A DNA stretch of 64,000 nt, from the NCBI RefSeq assembly GCF_902806685.2, contig NC_048553.1, positions 620,001 to 684,000 on the forward strand, written 5' to 3'. Shown one piece after another: positions 31,501-45,300 of this stretch. The DNA is from Maniola hyperantus (Eukaryota; Arthropoda; Insecta; Lepidoptera; Nymphalidae). The notes under the pieces are model-generated. The model was not told the DNA's origin and did not search any database. It saw nothing but the letters and a program-made list of their open reading frames with translations. A program made the position numbers and the translations under genes. Every line of letters begins with the position of its first letter. Within the stretch, counting starts at the first letter, position 1.

Positions 31501-33314
31501 ACCAATAGACCTGTCCTTCCCTTTACAAGTGTTTGCTGATAAACGAATAATTAAAAAAAAAACATTACTAAGGTTTTAATTGGTTCTTTTTCAGCCCGCG
31601 CATCAAAGCGCATAAAATCCGCCATTTTGATTTTTTAAGTGACTGTGTATCAAGACAAATCTAATTCCCCTTATAACGTCTATTGAGAAATAAATAAAGT
31701 TAGATCGGTTTCTGTGGCAGGAACTGATGGTCCGTACGGAAGACTACCTGCGCCCGCTGCGCGCACTAACGCGTGAGTGCGTACGCGCCGCGCGCTCGGA
31801 CGCGGCCGCGCTGCTGCCGCTCGCGTGCGCTCTCGCGCATCCGCCGCCCATGGACCCGCCGCAAGAGGTAACAACATCAGCATCAACCCATCATCGCTGG
31901 CTCACTATAGAGGGTCTCCTCTCAGAATGAGAAAGGTTTAAGCCATAGTCTGCCTCGCTGGCTCAGTGCGGATTAACAGACTTACTACATACATATACAT
32001 TGGCAGATACACTTGATTTGCATGTTGCGTAGAAGCATTAAACCTAGAATGAGAAAACCTTGTTTGACGAACATCTGTATATTATGTAATAAAAAAAAAT
32101 CTTAGAGCTAACCGAAACTGAATAAGTGTACTTTAATAGGCAAATAACGTTGCACCACCACCCACCAATAATCATATTTTCTAGATACGAGAGCGTGCGT
32201 TCCAGTCTATCGCCGACCTCTTTTGCGTGTGTTGCCTGGTCACAGCGGCACACAGCAAACACTCGGCCGACTATCGCGCGCAACTGACTGCGCTACAGCA
32301 GCAGGCGCTCGGCTGGTTGCGCGACACTGCGGCAACCGTCTATCGCCCTGCGAGACACGACTATCTACACGTGCTACACAAGGTAATCTGTTATGGCTTA
32401 CCCCACTGTGTAGTTACCGACAAAGGTTGTCAGTTCACTTAATTTTTTAATTAGTATTTTTCAGACATGACTATACGCGACAGGTCGAGATGGCAATCGA
32501 GTCGCGGATGCCCCGCCTCATAACCCGATAGCCATATCGACCTGTTGCGTACTATACACGTGCTGCACAAGGTAATCTGTTAGGGCTTACCCCAATGTGT
32601 AGTTACCGACAAAGGGCCTCACTTTATTTTTTTTTAATGTACAGGAATCGTTTATTAGTCTTCATTGTTGTAGATAATGTTCGTGGAGCCAGCGGAGACG
32701 TACAGCAAAGTGGACAACTGGCCGCCGGAGTCGGAGAGAGCCCTAACTTATCGCCTGTGTACCGAGACTCCGCTGCCACAGAATACTCTACTTCGACTCA
32801 TTTTCATTGGCCTCTCGAAGGTAAGTCTTGTGCATAGTATAAGTCGCGCAAATTGCTAATGCGCGTGGCCGCCATTTTAGTGACGTCAGCACTAGACTGA
32901 AGTTTCGAGCTGATGGTACATTTTTATTTCAAAATTGAATTTGTTGAATTTTCAAAAATCCTTTGTTAGCAGATGTCTGCGTCATAATTTCTATTTCAAA
33001 TCTGCATGGCAAATTTCAGTACGATCCGTCCAGTGGTTTTGAGCTGTGCATTGACAGATCAGTCAGCTTTTCCTTTTATATATTTTTCCTTTTATTACCG
33101 AGGTTCAGTGAAAAAATTGTGTATACTTTTATTGTCCCAAGGAGATCCCGGTGTCACCCACGGAGGTGTTCGAGCTCATAGAGCAGCTGGTGCGCCGAGC
33201 CTGTGCCTTGCCCCCCGAGGACCAGCCGCTGACGGTGGACAAGCTGGAGATCGCAGACTACATCTTCCAGCTGTGTCAGTTCCATCCGCCCGACAACATC
33301 ACTCTGCCTGCTAG
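25544..33314 (+). CDS. IntS1: IntS1 exons 1-12 (N-terminal third)
   Basis: Exons: 1, 25544-25694; 2, 26281-26453; 3, 27165-27434; 4, 28131-28266; 5, 28832-28925; 6, 30090-30225; 7, 30463-30668; 8, 31270-31432; 9, 31721-31867; 10, 32185-32382; 11, 32674-32820; 12, 33142-33314. Exon 1 encodes MERGKMSSTGRGGKSK, then DIFALGSKSTVVVSRD; exon 2 GVGERKREPAG, then PVDLVPNVLQAL; exon 3 the LGLLTGSIRLL helix and FKSKGNPLVFVLACNML; exon 6 RYSSSYESVEALVLEAI; exon 8 TIYNELSNVRSPNNM; exon 10 SIADLFCVCCLV; exon 12 EIPVSPTEVFELIEQLVRR. Each boundary carries AG and GT with matching phase. Exon 1 joins exon 2 in a Gly codon, and exon 5 joins exon 6 in an Arg codon. Confidence 0.9.
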
Positions 33315-36300
33315 GTGAGTGTGTACTCTAATTTTTGTATACTTTTATTGTACCTAGGCGGCAGAAGAAAGTTTTTTCAGATCCAATTTTTCCAGACAAA
33401 GAGCCTCAACAGCTCAACGGGTAAAGGAGTGGACTGAAAACCGAAAGGTCGACAGTTCAAACCCCGCCCGTTGCACTATTGTCGTACCTACTCCTAGCAC
33501 AAGCTTGACGCTTAGTTGGAGAGGCAAAGAGAATATTAGTCATTTAACATGGCTAATATTCTTTTAAAAAAAACCGGCCAAGTGCGAGTCAGGCTCGCGC
33601 AACGAGGGTCTGTAATTCAGTCGTATTTTTTCGACATTCTGCATGATAACTCAAAAACTATGATGCATAAAAATAAATAAAAATCAGTTTTAGAATGCAC
33701 AGGTGAAGACCTTTCATATGATACCCCACTTGATATAGTTATCTTACTTCGAAAATTGAAAATACTAATTATTAGTTTATGACCACAAATTAATTTTTTT
33801 GTGTGTGATGTAACCACAAATTCACGCTTTTCAGATTTTTCCCCTAATGCTAGCTATAGAACCCACCTTCCTGCCAAATTTCATGATTCTAGGTCAACGG
33901 GAAGTACCCTGTAGGTTTCTTGACAGACGGGACATTTACCACGGCGGCGTTGGACTACTGTGTCTCCTTATACAATAGCCGGCAAGAATTATTGTACATC
34001 GACTTTCAGAAAGAGGTTTCGACTTCGTAGAGCGTTGTCTCTGTCACTTATCCGACGTTTAGTCGGTCTCAACGACTGAGACAACGCGCTACGAAACGGT
34101 TTTGAATCTCTTTCAAAGGTTGATGTACAATATTTCTTGCCGGGTACCGTACTGTGGTTGTATTGTGTGCAGCTACACGGCCCCGGCGCTGGCTATAACG
34201 TCGCTGTACTGGCGCGGCTGGATGCTGCTGACCATGCTGGCCGCGCACAACCCGCAGGGCTTCGCCGAGCGCGCCGCCGCCGCCTACCCCACGCTGCGGG
34301 CGCTGATCGAGTGCTGCATCACCAGGTAATAGAGCTTGTGTCGTCTGACAATGTGAACTTAGTCATTTCACACCTCGGTTTTCTCCTATGTGACTGTCAT
34401 CATCATCATTATGATCAACCCATCGCCGGCTCACTACAGAGCACGAGTTGAGACCCGTGCTCTGTAGTGAGCCTTCCCCTTATAGTCTGCCACGCTGGCC
34501 ATATGCGGATTGGTAGACTTCACACACCTTTGAGAATGCGAAAATGTGTTTGTTTGTTGGTTTATTGGTTTGTTGATTTGTCCTTGAACGTCGTTTTTTG
34601 CATGGGTATAGATAAAGACCTGGAGAGTGACATAGGCTACTTTTTATCCCGGAAAATCAGAGTTCGCTCGGGGTTTTTAAAAAACCTAATTCCACGCGGA
34701 CGAAGTCGCGAGCATTAGCCAGTATTATATAATAATAATTGTTCAATATATTATGTAATAATATGGGAATGTATGAAGTAAATAAATGACAAAATGTCTA
34801 TTTAAATTGGTTAATACCTGGAACAGCAAGCCATCAATCGAGTGGAACGGCACGGCAGAAGGGGAAAGGGCGGAGGCGGAGCGAGCCGTAGTTCTGCAGC
34901 TGGAGACGCACCTCGCCGCCGCCAGCAACGCCAAGCTGCCCGTCACAGAACACTCTTCTCGACTCTTGGCTCAGGTGAATTTACAGCTTTACATTTATCC
35001 GGTTCGGAGGACCATTTTTATTGAAATTAAACTTCTCAGACGCTACTCAAGAACACTCTTCCTGACTATTGGCTCAGGTTGCTTTACAGTTACAGCTTTA
35101 CACTTATCCGGTTTGGTGGACCATTTCCATTGTGAGTCTTGGCAACCTATTTTAAATTCTATGGTTATACCATTTGTTTGCCAATAGTTGACGACGCTAG
35201 AACCCCTGGGGCCTGCGAGACGCCCGCCGGCAGGGGTGCTTGAGGCGCTGCAGACGCTCAGTAGCCAGCTGCGACTGGGGCGACTGTTGTGTCGCCAGCC
35301 TGCGCTGCTCTTGCAACTCGTGGAGAGACACGGCACCAGGCGAGCGATGCCCTGGCTGCACCAGTTGCTAAGACACGATCGGTTGGAGCTTAGGTATGTT
35401 CAATGACGCCATAAAAATATCTTCCGAAAAAGAATGGAATTGTCAAGTATGTCATTCGGTAGTCGGAGTATAGTCCGCGCCAAACCAAAGTGGTTAACCG
35501 CGTGTTGCATCCCTTGTTCGCTATCTGCATTAGTGTGAGTGCTACATCCGTACAGAGTATACGAGCGTGTGGAACGATACCTGCGCGAGTTCGCACTCGC
35601 ATCGTGGGTCACAAATTTTTACATAGGTCTCAGTTTTCACTTCTTTCTGCCTGCATGCAGTGGCGTGCATAGGGTTTAAAACCAGGGTAAGCATTAGTTA
35701 GGTAAGCAAGCCACAGGATAATGAGCATTGAGAAATTTCAACTGAGTTAACTATTTCTTGGGTAAGCAGCGCTTTTATGCCTCTATGAGTTGCACGCCAC
35801 TGCCTGCATGGAATCCTGATTGACTGCTAATTTTTTCTAAATTGTATGTGACATGTAAGCACGTTTTTGGTTGTGACAGTGTGCTGCCAGTGCAGTGCCT
35901 GTGCGAGTTCCTGTCGGCGGGCGGGGCGGGCGGGGCGGGCGGGGCGGGCGGCGCGGGGTCGGGCGAGGCGGGCAAGGCGGGCGAGCTGTGCGCGCACCTG
36001 CGCCGCACGCTGCACAGCGAGGAGGGCGCGCGCGCCGTGTTGCACTACTACCTGCAGAGACTGGCACACACGCACAAGCACACCCGCCAGTCTGCCAACC
36101 GGGTAACTTGTACCATTTTGCACCTCAGAATAATGACTGTTAGAAGTAGCCCTATTGTGACACTTACTGTTAGAGCGAGATAGCTAAATGCATTTAAGCT
36201 CTTGTTAGAACGTGACAAAATGATTATGTTTTGTCCTTATCACCGTGGCCACTTTATTTTGTTTGCCAAAATGTATTTGTACGTGAGTATTTGACAAACA

Positions 36301-39300
36301 ACGTGAAGTATAGAAGGAATGACATTTCACAAGTAAGAAGATCTGCTTGAGCGAGAGGGACTGAGGGGGCCACGCTAGTTGCAAATCTGGACATATCTGT
36401 GATTTTGCACAGTTCGTGACAGAAAAAACGTCGAGGCTTCGACGTCACTAACAGACGTCAAATGTTCCTACATTTTACGCTTGGTACATTAATAAAACCA
36501 AACCTATTTTTCTTGTATTCACGTCATGGCCATGGCCTAAGGTTCATCGTCGATTCATGATCAAACCGAGAGTTCCCTCACTGCAATTCACTGTGCCGTA
36601 GGTCAGAGCAGAGAAAGCCTCCAAGCCTAATAGGTAGGTGTTTGAAAAATCTCTCTGTCTTCAGGAGAATTTTATTTGAAATTAAAAACTTCCCATATAT
36701 TAAATTTTTTTAACCTTTGTTTGATTAATTTTCAGGGCTTGAAATTGGTACTGTCGCAAACGGATGACGCAACGGACATGGATTACAATGCAGACGTCAG
36801 TCCTGAGTATGTTACTTGATTTTTTAACCGACTTCAAAAAAGGAGGAGGTTCTCAATTTGACTGTGTTTTTTTTTTTTGTATGTGCATCGCGTAACAAAC
36901 GCGATTACTCCGGCAATTATGAACCGATTTTGATAACTCTTTTTGTTCTGTAGGACATACTTCAGATGTGGTCCCATTTTAATTTGGTAAAGATCTGATA
37001 AATTGGGTAATAAATTAAATTATATTTTACTATTTAGTGTTGGTGGTTATTGAAGTCGGTTTTTTTTTTTGATTTTTTTTATTACTTATCTAAATCTATA
37101 AAAGGAAAAGGTGACTGACTTACTGACTGATTGATCTGTCAACGCAGAGCTTAAACTACTGGACAGTTCGGGTTGAAATTTGGCATGCAGATAGCTATTA
37201 TGATGTAGGCATCCGCTAATAAAGGATTTTTGAAAATTCAACCGCTAAGGGAATGAAATAGGGGTTTACAGTAAACATGTCATGTGCGTTTTTATAAGTG
37301 CTGTACTACGAATTATAGATATGATAGATATTTTAAATAACGATTTCTTTGAGCCTAACAACAGTATCAGTCCATTCATTAGAGCCTCAATAGCTCAACC
37401 GGTAAAGGAGTGGACTGAAAACCGAAAGGTCGACGGTTCAAACCCCGCCCGTTGCACTATTGTCGTACCTACTCCTAGTACAAGCCTGACGCTTAGTTGG
37501 AGAGGAAAGGGGAATATTAGTCATTTAACATGGCTAACATTTTTTTTTTTTTTTTTTAAATTCACTAGAAAGGGGCAAACAGAAAACCGTCCTTGTGGCT
37601 TTTATTCGCCCACTATGTGCTACCTGGGACTGGATAGGCACTATCATACGCGACAGGTCGAAATGACAATCGGGGTGGGTGTGCGGGACGTCCCTCCGCC
37701 TCATACCCCGATTGCCATCTCGACCTGTCATGTACTATACGTCTATAGATCCTGGTTGCCCCTCCTGCCGTCCCTAGTCCACTGGGAGGCGCTGCGGGGC
37801 GAGGCAGTGCGGCGAGTGAGAGCGGCGTGCCTGGTGGAGTGCGTGCCGCAGCACGTGGCCGCTTATCTCGGCTTCCTAGCGTGCCACGCCGAGCCGCACG
37901 ACCTCACCGACATCGTGCTGGTGAGTGGATATTCCAACATGAAAAACTCAAAATTTAAATATATAAAAGGAAAAGGTGACTGACTGACTGATCTATCAAC
38001 GCACAGCCCTTCCAAAGTGGTAAAGTGTGTCCTCTAATATCTCAGAAACAGTGGCTCTTAGGAAAAAAGTATGCAAACATTTTCTGTAAATAATTATCTG
38101 ATCTACAATTTTTGTCTGAGCTAATTTTATGATAAACTTACCGTTTTGCTGAAAATCGCAAAAACCTATTTTTGTGACCTTTGACCCCGAGTAATATTTT
38201 TTTTCCAGGTGTCGGATCGATGAGGACTTTTCACATTTCATTTATAATAGTGTTTTGAACAATCCTACCAATTTTCAGCCAAGTGTGAATTATTGTAACC
38301 TTGCAGTCTAAATTGTCCAGGCTATACTTTCAAATGTTACTTAGTATGTTTGAATGTGGCAGGACCTGAGTCAAGTGCTGATGGAGCGCACCACGGTGAT
38401 GGGCTACGTGCTGCCTCCGGTGGACGCCAAGGAGGTTCCTCGCGACGACCAGTACCTCGGACAACATAAGGCGTTACACTCCTTGACGACGATATTCTAC
38501 ACGCATCTCAAACAGGTAACACTTTAATCCATTATTAGCCAATTTATCTACATATATCTTCTAAATATATAAAAGTAAAAGGTGACTGACTGACTGACTG
38601 ACTGACTGACTGACTGATCTATCAACGCACAGCTTAAACTACTGGACCGATCGGGCTGAAATTTGGCATGCAGATAGCTATTATGACGTAGGCATTTGAA
38701 ATTTGTGTAGTCCACGCGGACGAAGTTGCGAGCATAAACTAGTAAAAGATAAAGTACTGACTGACTGACTAATCTGTCAAAGAATAGCTCAAACTATACT
38801 GGACAGATCTGGCTGAAATTTGGCATGCAGGTAGCTATTATGACGTAGGCATCAGCTAAGAAAGGATTCTTGAAAATTCAACCCCTAAGGGGGTAAAATA
38901 GGGGTTGGAAATTTGTGTAGTCCACGCGGACAATGGGCGTTTATCTACAGGGTTATTATGTTGGCTAAATAGGAACGCGGGATACGATTCTACGTCTATA
39001 AGTCTTTTCTCTCACCATATTGTTTTTCTTACGTCTCCTTGGTAACCCAGATTGTATCCTAACGCGCAGACTCCATCAACGTGGCTAGACAACGTTTGCA
39101 TTCCGATTACTACCGAATCAATTCCGACATATATACAAACTTTACTATCAGATGCTGTCGTCTACCGAGCCAACTGAAGCCCAGGAGATGTTGGAAGAAG
39201 GCGCGGAGGGCGCGAGCGGGCTGTACGCAGGAGACAAGGTGACGCTGCAGTGGGCCAACGGGCGCCGCGCCACTTTGTACGTCGTAGTTGCGCACGCGCA

Positions 39301-42300
39301 TCTCAAACTGCTGTGCTATGGACCGTCTTGCTGTAAGTGTTAGGATTGTATAGGGCCTACACTTTCCAGTCCCACAGCATGAGCGTACAGTAAACGGCCA
39401 AAAGTGATGAACATCGATCTTTAGAAGGAGACAGTAGATTTGTAGAGCACTGCTCGGTCGTTGAAACCGACAAAGCGTCATATGGGTATGAGTGACAGAG
39501 ATAACGCTCTACAAAGATGAAATGTCATTCTAAAGGCCGATGTCAGTCTTTGAGATAATGCTAACGGAGTATATTGAGAGGCGGAATAGGAATTATTAGG
39601 ATTTAAGAGATTACTACAGTGTGCTTTTGAGAAAATCTTGAAATGCATCCATTATCAAAGCAAGTTACCCGATTTGATGCCTGTAGTAGTCTTCTCACTT
39701 TTGGTTGCGTACCACACCATCTTTTTGCTTTTCAATATCTGAAAAATTGATCGAGAACCTTTGTTCCAGTGGATACAAACCAAGAGATGTACTCCTGGCT
39801 CCAATCCACTTGGGTTGGCAGTGATGCACCTGAGGCCTTCGTGTCAGAGTCCCCGGACGAGGCCGTGCTGTTGCCGGACTGGCTGAGACTGAGCCTGGTG
39901 CGGTCGGCGCGCAAGCCTCTGGTGGAAGCTGGGCTGAGGGGCTTGCCGGCCAACAAGCTGTCGCTGTTCATACAGACCTTCGGCATGCCCGTGTCTTCAA
40001 TGAGGTGAGGCTTCGTGTCAGAGTCCCCGGACGAGGCCGTGCTGTTGCCGGACTGGCTGAGACTGAGCCTGGTGCGGTCGGCGCGCAAGCCTCTGGTGGA
40101 AGCTGGGCTGAGGGGCTTGCCGGCCAACAAGCTGTCGCTGTTCATACAGACCTTCGGCATGCCCGTGTCTTCAATGAGGTGAGGCTTCGTGTCAGAGTCC
40201 CCGGACGAGGCCGTGCTGTTGCCGGACTGGCTGAGACTGAGCCTGGTGCGGTCGGCGCGCAAGCCTCTGGTGGAAGCTGGGCTGAGGGGCTTGCCGGCCA
40301 ACAAGCTGTCGCTGTTCATACAGACCTTCGGCATGCCCGTGTCTTCAATGAGGTGAGGCTTCGTGTCAGAGTCCCCGGACGAGGCCGTGCTGTTGCCGGA
40401 CTGGCTGAGACTGAGCCTGGTGCGGTCGGCGCGCAAGCCTCTGGTGGAAGCTGGGCTGAGGGGCTTGCCGGCCAATAAGCTGTCGCTGTTCATACAGACC
40501 TTCGGCATGCCCGTGTCTTCAATGAGGTGAGGCTTCGTGTCAGAGTCCCCGGACGAGGCCGTGCTGTTGCCGGACTGGCTGAGACTGAGCCTGGTGCGGT
40601 CGGCGCGCAAGCCTCTGGTGGAAGCTGGGCTGAGGGGCTTGCCGGCCAACAAGCTGTCGCTGTTCATACAGACCTTCGGCATGCCCGTGTCTTCAATGAG
40701 GTGAGGCTTCGTGTCAGAGTCCCCGGACGAGGCCGTGCTGTTGCCGGACTGGCTGAGACTGAGCCTGGTGCGGTCGGCGCGCAAGCCTCTGGTGGAAGCT
40801 GGGCTGAGGGGCTTGCTGGCCAATAAGCTGTCGCTGTTCATACAGACCTTCGGCATGCCCGTGTCTTCAATGAGGTGAGGCTTCGTGTCAGAGTCCCCGG
40901 ACGAGGCCGTGCTGTTGCCGGACTGGCTGAGACTGAGCCTGGTGCGGTCGGCGCGCAAGCCTCTGGTGGAAGCTGGGCTGAGGGGCTTGCCGGCCAACAA
41001 GCTGTCGCTGTTCATACAGACCTTCGGCATGCCCGTGTCTTCAATGAGGTGAGGCTTCGTGTCAGAGTCCCCGGACGAGGCCGTGCTGTTGCCGGACTGG
41101 CTGAGACTGAGCCTGGTGCGGTCGGCGCGCAAGCCTCTGGTGGAAGCTGGGCTGAGGGGCTTGCTGGCCAATAAGCTGTCGCTGTTCATACAGACCTTCG
41201 GCATGCCCGTGTCTTCAATGAGGTGAGGCTTCGTGTCAGAGTCCCCGGACGAGGCCGTGCTGTTGCCGGACTGGCTGAGACTGAGCCTGGTGCGGTCGGC
41301 GCGCAAGCCTCTGGTGGAAGCTGGGCTGAGGGGCTTGCCGGCCAACAAGCTGTCGCTGTTCATACAGACCTTCGGCATGCCCGTGTCTTCAATGAGGTGA
41401 GGCTTCGTGTCAGAGTCCCCGGACGAGGCCGTGCTGTTGCCGGACTGGCTGAGACTCAGCCTGGTGCGGTCGGCGCGCAAGCCTCTGGTGGAAGCTGGGC
41501 TGAGGGGCTTGCTGGCCAATAAGCTGTCGCTGTTCATACAGACCTTCGGCATGCCCGTGTCTTCAATGAGGTGAGGCTTCGTGTCAGAGTCCCCGGACGA
41601 GGCCGTGCTGTTGCCGGACTGGCTGAGACTGAGCCTGGTGCGGTCGGCGCGCAAGCCTCTGGTGGAAGCTGGGCTGAGGGGCTTGCTGGCCAATAAGCTG
41701 TCGCTGTTCATACAGACCTTCGGCATGCCCGTGTCTTCAATGAGGTGAGGCTTCGTGTCAGAGTCCCCGGACGAGGCCGTGCTGTTGCCGGACTGGCTGG
41801 GACTGAGCCTGGTGCGGTCGGCGCGCAAGCCTCTGGTTTAGACTGTGCGTTGATAGATCAATCAGTCAGCTAGTCCGGATAAGTCTTTTTAGATAAAGTA
41901 CCAAAACTTGTTAATGTGGACAAAATCCTGTTTTCTGGCAGTGCGTTGCTGGAAACCCTGGACGCGTGTCCCGTGGGCGCTATAAACCGACTTGGAGTGG
42001 AGCGCGGCTACATGGCGCAACTCCTGCTGGTGCAGAGAGCTCGCGGCGCCGTGGGAGGCCACGCCTTTGCCGCTGCTCTCCGCCTATCCAGACCTCAGTA
42101 TCCACCAGGTATGCCGAAAGGAAAAAATTAAAATTACTAAAGCAAACACGGTGGTTAAACACTTGCTTTAAGGGTGAAGGAAAATACCGTGACGAAACCT
42201 GCATGCCTGAGAGTTCTCAATCATGTTCTCAAAGGCGTGTGAAGTACAGCCTCATAATAGCTCAACCGGTATAGGAGTGGACTGAAAACCGAAAGGTCGA

Positions 42301-45300
42301 CGGTTCAAACCCCGCCCGTTGCACTATTGTCGTACCTACTCCTAGCACAATCCTGACGCTTAATTGGAGAGGAAAGGGGAATATTATATTAATTAAAAGA
42401 GATTAAAATGAAACACGTTTGCTCAGTGGAAGACAACTGACCGGAAGAGAGTATGAATTTATTTAACTTAACCATAGATAGGTACAGCAGATCGATCATA
42501 GACAACATTAATTAATTTATAAGACACGTTCAGGATTACTTATTTTGATAGAAATTACAACACCCCCACTCTATCAAAATAAATAGATAATAAAATCAAT
42601 CTATTACCTACTATATTCATACACTCTGTATACCTAAAGCATTCATAAACTTATAATGCTTGTTAATATTTAAAGCCTTTGTCATTAAATCAGCAGGCAT
42701 ATCATTTGTCTGTAAATAATACAAGTTAACAGTTTTATTTGACATACATTCCCTAGTAAAATGGTAACGGACATCAATGTGCTTAGAACGCTTATGACAC
42801 ATATTATTATTGGAGGATAATTTCAAAGCACTTTGATTGTCGTTGTACAAGTTTACAGTGTATGATTCTTTATTTATATCGTACAATAAGCTACGTAGAT
42901 ATAAAGCTTCTCTACACGCTTCTGTAATACCCATGTACTCGGCTTCTGTGCTTGACAGAGCTACAGTTTTCTGTTTTTTGGTTTCCCATGAAATAGCACA
43001 CCCCGACAAAACAAAGCACAAGCCTGTATAGGATTTCCTATCAATATGATTACTAGCCCAATCAGCATCCACAAATCCTTTTAACTTTTTATTCCCACTC
43101 TTAGTATATTTTAACCCAAAACTTTTAGTTTTCTTTAAATATTTTAACACTCTTTTAGCATATAACCAATGTTCCTTAGTGTAACAATTATTAAATTGAC
43201 TCAAGTAACCAACTGAAAAAGTAATATCTGGTCTTGTCAAAACTGATAAGTACATTAGACTGCCAATAAGCTGCTGATAAGAAACATTTTCACACTTATC
43301 ACTAGACTTATCCAGACACAACTTTTCTTCCATAGGTGTTGGGCTAACTTTACATTCAGTCATGTTAAATCTATGTAACAGCTGATCTATGTAACTCTCT
43401 TGACTCAAACAAATGACACCCTTTTGTTTATCAATACTTACATTCATTCCTAGGCATTGTTTTACTTGCCCTAGGTCTTTCAACTTAAACTGTGATGACA
43501 AAATGCTTTTTAAATGTTCAGTTTCCTTTAAATCATTAGAAAATATGAAAAAATCATCAACATATAAAGCCACAATAGTTCTTAAGTTATTTCTTTGTTT
43601 TACATACAAACATGGTTCTAATTTAGATCTATTATAACCATCACTAATCAAGCAATCATCCACTCTCCTGTACCATGCCCTTGAGGATTGTTTAAGCCCA
43701 TAAATAGCACGCTTCAACTTAAGTACTTTACCATCACCATTTGGAGAACTAAACCCTTCTGGTTTCTCCATATAAATAGTTTCCTCAAGAAAACCGTTCA
43801 GGAAAGCAGTTGTTACATCCAAGTGTGTAATATCTAAATCTAACTGCACAGATAAAGCAAATAAAAGTCTTAAAGTTGTATGCCTTACCACAGGAGAGAA
43901 TGTCTCCTCATAGTCCACACCACGTTGTTGTGTGAAGCCTTTAGCCACTAATCTAGCCCTATAGCGGACTTTATTATCACTATCATATTTCTTTTTTAAC
44001 ACCCACTTGCACTGCACTACACTGCTATTATTTGGAGGACTAACTAGCTCCCACGCACCATTTTCCTCAAAGCTTGCCAGCTCATCCCTTACTGCCGCTA
44101 GCCACTGCTCCTTCTCGGGTCCATTTAAGACTTCCTTCAACGATAATTCATTATTGTTGACCTTGCCAACACAGGCACTTGTGTAGCCAAATCTCTGGAC
44201 TGGTTTCTTGTCTCTCTTGGATCTTTGTTGGTCTTGCTCTATTGCAATTGGACTAGGATCGTGTGAAGATTTAGTTTCTAGACTTTCTGTCTTCTCTGAA
44301 CTTTCTGGTGCAATCAATGTTAGGTCACCATCTTCTCCGTCTGCATACACTGATGAGTCTGATGAATAGTCAGGCTGTGATACTGGGGTATTCGGAATAG
44401 ATTCCCCCACTAAATCAGTACACCCCTCAGCACTGTCCTTAGGTTCGGTCTGAATCAAGACGGTGGGCTCCTCGTCTGCATATCCTATACTTGTCTTTTC
44501 CTCCATCACAACTACATCTCTGCTCACTATAACTGTGTTCTTATGTGGATCATAAACACGATATCCCTTCACGTTCTCTGCATAACCAACCAGTATAGTT
44601 TGCTTTGCCTTTTTATCCCATTTTAATCTACGTTCTTTGGGAATATGAACCATCACAGGGCTCCCAAATAACCGGATATGACTCAAGTCTGGTTTCTTGC
44701 CATGCCACATCTCATAAGGAGTCTTATTATCCAACCCCGATGCAATCGATCTGTTTTTCAGATATACAGCTGTGTTAACGGCTTCAGCCCAAAATTTTTT
44801 CTCCAGCTTTGCATCAAATAACAGGCATCTAGCTTTTTCAACAATTGTCCTATTTACTCGTTCACACAGACCATTTTGTTCTGGCGTATAAATATTTGTT
44901 CGTTGATGACATATACCATTTTCCTTAAGAAATTCTTTAAACTCTGTATTGTTAAACTCGCCGCCGTTGTCACTGCGTAAGATCTTTATTTTTGAATTTA
45001 ACTGATTTTCAACTTCAGCCTTAAATTCCTTAAAACATTTAAGAGCTTGATTTTTATTTTTCAAGAAATAAATAAATGTCATTCTGCTGCAGTCATCAAC
45101 AAATAATAAGTAATATTTTGAACCGCCAATCGAAGCAGTTTCCATGGGGCCTGCTACATCTGTGTGCACTATGTGCAATAATGCATTACTTCTGTTGCCT
45201 TCTTTTGGGAAAGGTAAACGACATTGTTTTCCCTCGCAGCACACTGTACAAGATGATTTGCTAATGTCAGTCTGCGAGTCAAAACTGACACCTTCAACTG

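Noticed and set aside
37282..37983. Open frame of 233 codons on the plus strand
   Set aside because: It runs through a SINE, a MITE and then IntS1 exon 18. Only 37749-37920 is supported as coding; the rest is intron that happens to stay open.
38570..38620. GACT microsatellite as an independent repeat array
   Set aside because: It is the variable start of a Helitron-like copy, seen with fewer units in sister copies.
40005..41522. Several plus-strand frames of ~99-157 codons beginning MRLRVRVPGRGR
   Set aside because: They are out-of-frame readings of the 174-bp array, identical because the DNA is repeated, with no family resemblance.
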